Source of the DNA: Willaertia magna
Lineage: Eukaryota; Heterolobosea; Eutetramitea; Acrasida; Naegleriidae
Assembly: GCA_902984215.1 (NCBI GenBank)
Contig: CADWAF010005298.1
Coordinates: forward strand, 1-12,302
Length of the DNA stretch: 12,302 nt
Direction: 5' to 3'
In this document: positions 6,550 through 12,302 of the stretch, piece after piece
How positions within the stretch are numbered: the first letter of the stretch is position 1
Layout: each line of letters opens with the position of its first letter
Translations under genes and position numbers: made by a program
Notes under the pieces: generated by a model
What the model was told of the DNA's origin: nothing
Database searches by the model: none
What the model saw: only the letters and a program-made list of their open reading frames with translations

Positions 6550-6849
6550 TTAATTTCGTTAGTGTTTAGTAAATCTCTTTAAGCAAGCACGATTCGTTTT
6601 GTTTTTTTTTAATGAAATTACTCTTCTGTCCTTATAGTTTTTGTCTTTCTTAAAGGAAGTACTTGTCTCACGTTTCCTTAAATTTACTTGACTTGAACAT
6701 GAGTCAGAATAAAGAACATGGTTCTTTTGTTTCAAAGTACTACTTTCCCGCACCAAAGAGTACTGACAGCGTGTCGTTTCAGTCAATTGTGTTGTATAAA
6801 CTCCGTGATATGTGTAAAGTAATGATTTACAGAAACAATAATTTATTAT
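6550..6849. other. 300-bp gap between the Rac and ZnT1-like genes
   Basis: This is the upstream region of the Rac gene and the 3' flank of the zinc transporter, both on minus. It holds T/A runs near the Rac start. One minus-strand open stretch (6559-6786) is Lys/Arg rich but has no ATG. I see no RNA gene or strong motif. Confidence 0.5.
6842..6847 (-). terminator. Candidate poly(A) signal just after the ZnT1-like stop
   Basis: AATAAA on the minus strand begins 2 nt after the TAA stop codon, so the 3' UTR is probably very short. Confidence 0.5.
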
Positions 6850-8496
6850 TTACACTTTGTTTGCAACGTGAAAATCGTGATTATGCTTATGAGAATGATT
6901 ATGTGAAGAATGATTATGTGAAGAATGATCATGATTATGGTCGTGGTTGTGGTTATGGTCATGATTTTCATTAATAATTGGTTGATTTTCAACAGTAGTT
7001 GCAGTTGTAGCTAAATGCGTTCCAGGCGTACAACAAAACTGTTCAACACAAGTATTATTACAAATTAATCTACACATCTCACCACTTTCCTCCTTATTAG
7101 CCTCATTACTCAATTCATCTAAATTCAAAACAAACTCTGGTTGTATTGTAGATGAATGAATATCATATTCATGGAAAATACTTTGAATTTTTCTTGCAAC
7201 TTTCATAAATTCTTTTGTAGTATTTACAGTTGTAATGATATGTAATGTTGCAATTGAGGTTTTTCCAACAAATTGCCAAACGTGTAATTCGTGGATTGAT
7301 TTTACACCTTCAATTTCCATAATTTGTTTTTCAATTTCACTAACGTTAACATTTTCAGGTACTGATTGTAATAAAGTTTTACAAGTTGACTTTAATAATG
7401 GGATTGCTGTAAATAAGATAATTCCACTGATAATTAAACTTAATGTTGGATCAATGTAAACTAACCATGGATTGTTGTATTCTCCTTTATCGTTTTTTGT
7501 ATCAAAAATATAAAGAATTGTTGCTGAGATAATTACGGCAATTGAACCTAAGAAATCTCCTAAAATATGAAGAAAAACTCCAAAGATATTATCAGAATGT
7601 CCATGAGAATGACCACCATGAGAGTGGTTATGGTCATGATTATGATTGTGATTATGTTCTTCTTCATGTGAATGATTGTGACCATGTTCTTCGTGTGAAT
7701 GTCCATGAGAATGTCCTTGACTATGATCGTGACCATGTGAATGGTCATGTCCAGGATGATGATGATGTCCACAAAATAATACCAAACCAATTAAATTAAT
7801 CAATAAACCAAGTCCACCAACAATCAACACTAACAATGGATTTTCAATCCTTTCTGGAATGAAAAACCTTTGAATTGATTCCATAATAACATACAAAACT
7901 ACGGAAACTAAAAAGACCGCGTTAATTAAACCTCCTAAGGTTTCCCATCTACCGTAACCATAAGTTAGTTTTGTTGTTGCGTTCTTTTTAGCTAACCATA
8001 AACAAGTGATTCCGATAACAAGGCTTAGACCATCGGAAAGCATATGAAAACTATCGGCTAATAAAGTTAATGAACCAGCTATTATACCTACGTTAACTTC
8101 AGCTAAGAACATTACAAAGACTAAAAAGATCATAATTGCAAGTTTAATGAAATCTGGTTCTTTATAGATAGGCTTTGATCTTTTGAGGTAGATAGCCTTT
8201 AGCATATCATTATCTAGGGTAACTAGTATATTATCATCGGATGGGTGATGATGATGTAGGTTTATGTCTTCTAATTCATGGTTATGGTCATGTTCATCAT
8301 CGGAAGAAGGAGAAGAATGATGATGGTGTTCTTCATTATGATTTAAACTTTCTTCAATTATTTCTTCATTACTTTTAGATTTCTTTCCAAATGAATTACT
8401 TAGTTTTATTTCTTTCTTATTTACTGTTGATAATAAGTTTGTATTTGGACTTTCAATTAGTTCATTGTTACTACTATATTGTTGTTCTTCAGTCAT
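6850..8496 (-). CDS. ZnT1: ZnT1-like zinc exporter (CDF/SLC30 family)
   Basis: A 548-residue intronless cation diffusion facilitator, which moves zinc out of the cytosol in exchange for protons. Six membrane segments fall at about 116-134, 141-169, 188-208, 221-243, 304-330 and 347-366. The zinc site is clear: DSFHMLSD in TM2 (H151, D155) and HILGDFLGS in TM5 (H310, D314), the HxxxD pair typical of zinc-selective members. The C-terminal metallochaperone-like domain (about 375-455) includes HELHVWQF. It is followed by IQPEF and a Cys cluster (C475, C479, C483, C488, C489), which as I recall resembles the tail of animal ZnT1. Histidines cluster in three places: the N-terminal tail (56-84), the long TM4-TM5 loop (244-300) and an unusual His/Asn tail (511-543). 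I see no metal-response element upstream. Location (plasma membrane or vacuole) cannot be told from sequence. Confidence 0.93.
   Translation of the reverse strand: MTEEQQYSSNNELIESPNTNLLSTVNKKEIKLSNSFGKKSKSNEEIIEESLNHNEEHHHHSSPSSDDEHDHNHELEDINLHHHHPSDDNILVTLDNDMLKAIYLKRSKPIYKEPDFIKLAIMIFLVFVMFLAEVNVGIIAGSLTLLADSFHMLSDGLSLVIGITCLWLAKKNATTKLTYGYGRWETLGGLINAVFLVSVVLYVIMESIQRFFIPERIENPLLVLIVGGLGLLINLIGLVLFCGHHHHPGHDHSHGHDHSQGHSHGHSHEEHGHNHSHEEEHNHNHNHDHNHSHGGHSHGHSDNIFGVFLHILGDFLGSIAVIISATILYIFDTKNDKGEYNNPWLVYIDPTLSLIISGIILFTAIPLLKSTCKTLLQSVPENVNVSEIEKQIMEIEGVKSIHELHVWQFVGKTSIATLHIITTVNTTKEFMKVARKIQSIFHEYDIHSSTIQPEFVLNLDELSNEANKEESGEMCRLICNNTCVEQFCCTPGTHLATTATTVENQPIINENHDHNHNHDHNHDHSSHNHSSHNHSHKHNHDFHVANKV
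6892..6929 (-). repeat. 15-bp tandem repeat inside the His-rich tail of the zinc transporter
   Basis: On + the unit AGAATGATTATGTGA occurs twice exactly (6892-6906, 6907-6921), followed by an 8-base partial copy. It encodes repeated Ser-Ser-His-Asn-His. The unit is a multiple of three, so copy-number change would keep the frame. Confidence 0.85.
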
Positions 8497-8724
8497 TGTT
8501 TAAAACAATTTCCTTTGATGATTAGAGAAGCTAATAAACAACTTTAGGCTTTTTTTTGGTGTCTGTTCTTGTAATTGTGAGAACGCAGCCAGTTGGCTTT
8601 ATAAATGTTGAATTAAAGGTGTACCAATTTGTTTATTTTGCAAAATAATTATGCTACCATTTGTTCACCAATTTTTAAACCATTTTTTACTTTGTAATGA
8701 ATGTGGAAAGTAAAAGGGAAATAA

Positions 8725-8734
8725 ATCACGTGAT
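8725..8734. promoter_or_regulatory. E-box palindrome ATCACGTGAT
   Basis: A perfect 10-bp palindrome around CACGTG, the core bound by bHLH factors. It lies about 230 bp upstream of the zinc transporter ATG. This is a motif match only. Confidence 0.35.
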
Positions 8735-8895
8735 ATTTTGAACACAATTATTTACCATTTAGTCTACTGTTTTGATATTGATTCCGATTTCATTTTGATA
8801 TGAGGTCGTTTGTTACTACTCCAATTTACTTATCCTTAGACTCCACCACTTCAAGCAATTCAAAACCTAATCTTTTCTACAAATTAAAGATTTAA

Positions 8896-8926
8896 TTATA
8901 AAAAGAGTATAGGATTTATAAAAAGA
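8896..8926 (+). repeat. Two TATA-like direct repeats, 20 bp apart
   Basis: TTATAAAAAGA occurs at 8896-8906 and again, identical, at 8916-8926. The spacing is two helical turns. A core-promoter role is possible, but the copies lie about 560-590 bp from the + strand ATG. Confidence 0.35.
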
Positions 8927-9484
8927 AGGATTACAACAGAATTTTTGTTTCACTTTACATAATCGTAATAATCGCATATTCAAAACAAAAAGTTGGCTCT
9001 TCTATTAAAGAATCGTCACCTGCAACAAAACAACTGACAGTTACTACTAAAACAACAGAATCCCAAGATATTGGCACCAAGATTTTATTTTAATAATTTT
9101 TATTTTGTGCCTTCTGTCCATTGATGTACTATAAAATTCGAAAAAGTAGCGTTGAAATATTTTAAAGGTTTGAGGCTTTATAACAGATTCTTATATACTA
9201 GCCTTAACTTGGATTCTCTTATACGTTTCATTTTTAAAGCGAAGAATCCACGTTTATATTTAATTATTTTATCAAAAAAAAAATACCAGTAAAAAAAAAC
9301 AACCAACAGCACACCATCAACAAGGCTTTGAATTCTGTATTAGATACCAAATAGCTGCATTCCATAAAAACCTCATCACTCTTTTCAAAGGCTTGAACTT
9401 ATCAAACTTTTAAAAAAATTGATTATATTTGAAAAATAATACCAACTTTAACAACTAATAATAATACAAATCATAATAAACTTT

Positions 9485-10081
9485 ATGATACCTCATTCTA
9501 TCACAACCTCTTCAACAACTACCATTAAAACCCAACAAAAACCCTTATTAGTAAAAATGAACCAACACGAAAGCTCTTCCCCACTTTTAACTCTATCGCC
9601 TACAAGTTTAACTCAACAAATTGATCACCATCATCCAACTCCTTCTCATGAGACATCATCTTCAAATAATAGTAATTTTGGTTGTAGTTCTTGTTTTACT
9701 AGACCTCCTCACTTAAGATCCAAATGTTGCGGAAAACAAGCAAAGCTTTACAAAAAAAAATCGCTAGCTGACACAATTTTATCTTCGAGGCAAAAAAGAG
9801 ATGAAAATAATGAAAATGAAATGAAGAAAGATGAAGAAATTGTTATAAATCAAGTTTCCACAGAAAAGATTGGGAAAGTTAGTAAAATGAAGAATATACT
9901 GTCGGGTTTATTTGAAAGAAAGAATGCCTTACTAATGACTCTTACTAGCCTAACAAGTAGTACGATAACATCACATGAAGATTCTTCTGCGGATTTGATA
10001 GAGCCTATTGATAATGACGGTTCAAAAGATCAAAAGACTAGTCTTAGGTCCAATGAAGAAAATAAGAAAGAGCTCGAGTAA
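9485..10081 (+). CDS. Unrecognised low-complexity protein with a Cys cluster (198 aa)
   Basis: I do not recognise this protein. Residues 1-62 are Ser/Thr/Pro/His rich and probably disordered (HHHPTPSHETSSSNNSN). A compact Cys group follows: GCSSCFTRPPHLRSKCCGKQ, with C67, C70, C81 and C82, then a basic patch KLYKKKS. The spacing C-x2-C-x10-CC could bind a metal or be acylated; nothing decides between these. The rest is charged and Ser-rich (KRDENNENEMKKDEE) with one more hydrophobic stretch, MKNILSGLFERKNALLMTL (135-153), likely an amphipathic helix. There is no signal peptide. A second ATG at 9557 (M25) has a stronger A-rich context (GTAAAAATG) and may be the true start. The frame is clearly longer than chance and ends in TAA. 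It converges on the RCC1 gene, 282 bp away. Confidence 0.65.
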   Translation: MIPHSITTSSTTTIKTQQKPLLVKMNQHESSSPLLTLSPTSLTQQIDHHHPTPSHETSSSNNSNFGCSSCFTRPPHLRSKCCGKQAKLYKKKSLADTILSSRQKRDENNENEMKKDEEIVINQVSTEKIGKVSKMKNILSGLFERKNALLMTLTSLTSSTITSHEDSSADLIEPIDNDGSKDQKTSLRSNEENKKELE

Positions 10082-10363
10082 AGATCTTTATACGTAATTG
10101 GATAGTAAGGTTATTTTTGGAGAAACAGTAATAACTGCTTGCAGTTAGTAAATTGTACATATCAGTAGTGAACAGGCCAATTTGTATTTGTACGTGAGAA
10201 TATTCCCAAAACAATTTTGACTAAAAGCCACAGGAAATGCTTCATGTAATTTAAAAATATTATTTCAAGCAAGAATGATAATCTCGTTTAATAGAAAATT
10301 AAATTAAGTTTTAAATTTCTATTTTATTTCATAATACATTTTTTTTAATATTTTGTTTGCGTT
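10082..10363. other. Convergent 282-bp gap (3' flanks of the 198-aa and RCC1-like genes)
   Basis: AT-rich 3' flanking sequence for both genes. An AATAAA on the minus strand at 10323-10328 could serve the RCC1-like gene. No clear AATAAA lies near the + strand stop. I see no gene or RNA here. Confidence 0.5.
10323..10328 (-). terminator. Candidate poly(A) signal of the RCC1-like gene
   Basis: AATAAA on the minus strand, about 36 nt beyond the TAA stop. Confidence 0.4.
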
Positions 10364-12253
10364 TTATGGATTTGAACTTGCTGGTTTTCTTACTTTTCTT
10401 TTGTTCATTACTCCTCTTGCAAACAATAGGTTTGATGATGTTTCTTGCCTTAATTCTTTTTGGTTTTTGCAAAGTTTAATAAAAACATCTACAAAAGGGG
10501 GTAAAGAGTTTGGTTGTTCATTGTTAGATGATGGTTGTTGCTTACTTAAACGTTTAAAATTCTTAATCATTTGTTGACCATTCTTTGAGAAGATTGGTTC
10601 TAAAAGGAAAGTATAATTACTGAAGGTTGACACTTTACATTTCAAACTACTATTACTGACCATTAAATTAGCAGTACCTCTAACCATGAATGAGTTTGAA
10701 ATTAATGGTAAAGGTTCATAGCTGTAAGGTGTAAAATGATTACCTAATTGTCCTTTTAAATTACTTCCACAACCAAATACACAACCAAATTTTGTAACAA
10801 ATAAACAATGAGATAATCCACAATAAATTTCATTAATATAATCATTTGGATGTAAAATATTAAAATCAAAACAAGATAATCTAATAGGTAAATGAACTTT
10901 TTGGTCAAAACCTTCGTTAGGCAATTGTAATGTATATCTTTGACTTTCTCTTCTATTTTGAGGCATTACTTCTCCTTGAATATTACTGTTATTTAACGTT
11001 TGTAATAGAGGTAGACCCAATCTTCCATAAATATTACTACCACAAACATAAACGTCATTGTCAGTTGTTAAAAGTACTGTATTACTAAAACCACAAGAAA
11101 TTTCTCTAAATTTTACTTCTCTCATTGTTGTCACTCCTGAAATAATTGGTTGAGAGGATGATGGACCACTTGTCATGAAAGAATTATTATGATTTTCAAA
11201 AATACCAACACCACTTGCACCACTTGGTTTCGATTGAATAACGATCTTTAAGGGCGTTAAAGTCAATGGCGTTTCCGCTCCAACACCTAGTTGACCATCA
11301 TAATTATGACCAGTGGCATAAACATCACCATTATTGGTCAAAAATATTGTATGTTCATAACCACATTTAATATCTTTAACAAAATCATTGTTATCCAAAT
11401 TACTAAAGAAATCAATTCTTGTTGGACATAATTTACCAATTGCATCGGTTGTGCCTAGCGCTCCAGTTGCGTTTAATCCACATCCAAAAACTTGATTGTC
11501 ATTTGTCAGTAATAATGTGTGATAGGCACCACAAAATGATTTTTTAATTTTAGGTATCAATGTGTTTTCATTATGATTGTTATTTGTTCTATAATTATTG
11601 ATAACACTTCCATCACTTTCGTAAAAATGTTTCATTTGCGTAAATTTATTTCTATTTTGTAAATGTCCAAAACCAAGTTGACCAAATCCATTGTAACCTG
11701 TTGAAAAAACTTTTCCGTCATCTGTCACTAAAACTGAATGAAAAATTGAAGTAGAAATACTTTTAACTTTTATCTCTTCAATATTTTCTTCAAATTCAAT
11801 TGGAAACATTTTCTCCTCGTCGTGATCTAATGTAATACCGTACTCCCCAATCCCAAGTTGACCGTAATGATTTTTACCTAAACCAAATGCCTTCTCTTTA
11901 TTTGTAATAAAAAATAAATAATTTACACTTGTCACAACATCAATAACCATTTCTTCTTCTTCTTTATTACAAAAATAAAGATGATCAGAATTTTTGTTTA
12001 ATAACATTTTACTATCATTACAATAAAGTAAATTAGAATCTCCATTGGACGTTAATTTACAATTCTTCATTAAAGCTTTTAAAACGGAATCGGTTGTACC
12101 GGAAAATGTATTTGGAAAATTAAAAACTTGAAATGTATGTGCGTCATCTTCATTTTCTTCAATTATTGGTGATTGTTGAGCGGAAGGAGTTGTTGTTGCG
12201 GCATTTAAGTTTGGAAGATTACAACAGGAAAATAAAACTCTGGATTTTAACAT
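10364..12253 (-). CDS. RCC1-repeat (ATS1-type beta-propeller) protein, 629 aa
   Basis: An intronless protein built on RCC1 repeats, which fold into a seven-bladed propeller. Six full repeats are visible by their G-x-N-x-x-G-Q-L-G cores: GLGKNHYGQLGIG (124-136), STGYNGFGQLGFG (184-196), GCGLNATGALG (257-267), ATGHNYDGQLGVG (313-325), VCGSNIYGRLG (403-413) and GCGSNLKGQLG (494-504). Each is preceded by a (C/S)G-x-x-H/N-T-(I/V)-x-L-T strand. A seventh blade may close from the N-terminal segment and VSTFSNYTFLLEP (541-553). Long Asn/Ser-rich insertions separate several repeats (about 205-235 and 340-380). The C-terminal tail is disordered and basic (NKRKVRKP), a possible nuclear signal. RCC1 itself is the exchange factor for Ran, but the insertions and tails are unlike RCC1, so I call only the repeat family. 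Many such proteins regulate other partners. Confidence 0.9.
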   Translation of the reverse strand: MLKSRVLFSCCNLPNLNAATTTPSAQQSPIIEENEDDAHTFQVFNFPNTFSGTTDSVLKALMKNCKLTSNGDSNLLYCNDSKMLLNKNSDHLYFCNKEEEEMVIDVVTSVNYLFFITNKEKAFGLGKNHYGQLGIGEYGITLDHDEEKMFPIEFEENIEEIKVKSISTSIFHSVLVTDDGKVFSTGYNGFGQLGFGHLQNRNKFTQMKHFYESDGSVINNYRTNNNHNENTLIPKIKKSFCGAYHTLLLTNDNQVFGCGLNATGALGTTDAIGKLCPTRIDFFSNLDNNDFVKDIKCGYEHTIFLTNNGDVYATGHNYDGQLGVGAETPLTLTPLKIVIQSKPSGASGVGIFENHNNSFMTSGPSSSQPIISGVTTMREVKFREISCGFSNTVLLTTDNDVYVCGSNIYGRLGLPLLQTLNNSNIQGEVMPQNRRESQRYTLQLPNEGFDQKVHLPIRLSCFDFNILHPNDYINEIYCGLSHCLFVTKFGCVFGCGSNLKGQLGNHFTPYSYEPLPLISNSFMVRGTANLMVSNSSLKCKVSTFSNYTFLLEPIFSKNGQQMIKNFKRLSKQQPSSNNEQPNSLPPFVDVFIKLCKNQKELRQETSSNLLFARGVMNKRKVRKPASSNP

Positions 12254-12302
12254 TTTGTTTTTTAAATTATTTACAATAATATTATTATTTAAATAATTGT
12301 TT
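12254..12302. other. Upstream flank of the RCC1-like gene
   Basis: Forty-nine bases, almost all A/T, directly before the minus-strand ATG. This is probably the 5' UTR and core promoter. The window ends before more can be seen. Confidence 0.4.

Larger units (their letters stand above)
8497..9484. promoter_or_regulatory. 988-bp divergent intergenic region (ZnT1-like and 198-aa genes)
   Basis: The only long gap in the window lies between two divergent starts. It contains a CACGTG palindrome (8725-8734), two TATA-like direct repeats (8896-8906 and 8916-8926), a short ATG frame of 31 codons (8800-8895) and an ATG-less open stretch (8902-9093). The last 250 bp are rich in A runs and directly precede the + strand start. 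No tRNA-like or other RNA gene structure was recognised. Confidence 0.5.

Noticed and set aside
6559..6786. 75-codon Lys/Arg-rich open stretch on minus between the Rac and zinc transporter genes
   Set aside because: It has no ATG (first codon TTG), no recognisable motif, and fills the expected promoter/3' flank. Probably chance.
6663..6974. 103-codon open stretch on +
   Set aside because: It overlaps the His/Asn-rich end of the zinc transporter. Repeated CAT/AAT codons on one strand read as ATG/ATT on the other, producing artificial frames.
7235..7459. 74-codon + frame inside the zinc transporter
   Set aside because: Antisense to the conserved CDF C-terminal domain.
7542..7799. 85-codon + frame and 76-codon minus frame within the zinc transporter loop
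   Set aside because: Both are out-of-frame readings of the His-rich repeat codons of the real gene.
9073..9112. GGCAC...GTGCC possible hairpin in the long gap
   Set aside because: Only five outer pairs followed by mismatches and a long A/T loop; not a convincing structure.
8497..9484. tRNA or other structured RNA gene in the 988-bp gap
   Set aside because: No cloverleaf-like arms or A/B-box pair could be found by eye; TTCGAAA at about 9136 has no partner elements.
10353..10577. 74-codon + frame opposite the RCC1-like gene's end
   Set aside because: Antisense to a well-supported coding region, with no family signal.

Overview
The window looks like nuclear DNA of a gene-dense, AT-rich, free-living protist. 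An amoeboflagellate of the Naegleria (Heterolobosea) type fits best. The reasons are: eukaryote-only families (cystinosin, TLC, Rac, RCC1, CDF/ZnT1, a CCDC24-like protein); very short gaps between most genes; very short GT-AG introns (43-59 nt, donors GTAAGT or GTATGT) in four of the ten genes; A-rich start contexts; and TAA as nearly the only stop codon. The genus is an inference. I see no bacterial operons, CRISPR array, transposon, tRNA or rRNA.

Layout, left to right: (1) the 3' part of an unrecognised + strand gene (1-672). (2) A run of four minus-strand genes: cystinosin (767-1673, one intron), a TLC-domain membrane protein with an ER-retrieval tail (1868-2701), a 91-residue probable mitochondrial protein (2834-3109), and a three-exon coiled-coil protein resembling CCDC24 (3243-4272). 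(3) A 159-bp divergent promoter, then a three-exon seven-bladed WD40 protein on + (4432-5651). (4) Convergent with it, a four-exon Rac-type GTPase on minus (5757-6549), followed by an intronless ZnT1-like zinc exporter on minus (6850-8496). (5) A 988-bp gap, the only long non-coding stretch. (6) An unrecognised low-complexity protein on + (9485-10081), convergent with a large RCC1-repeat protein on minus (10364-12253).

Four genes (cystinosin, CCDC24-like, WD40, Rac) only make sense after splicing. Read as unspliced open frames they would be truncated, split in two or missing their N-termini. I assembled the exons by hand; each junction keeps the frame and restores a family motif or a continuous domain (for example the Rac P-loop GDGAVGKT and switch II DTAGQE).

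The genes do not form an obvious pathway. There is a loose membrane and organelle theme (lysosomal cystine export, an ER TLC protein, zinc export) and a loose signalling theme (Rac, RCC1-like, WD40). The CCDC24-like and WD40 genes share a short divergent promoter with an E2F-like site, which is the best local hint of co-regulation. I found no convincing new multi-gene system. The most useful observations are the hidden exons, an in-frame alternative acceptor in the CCDC24-like gene, a one-residue insertion in the Rac effector loop, a 26-nt exon, and poly(A) signals overlapping stop codons.
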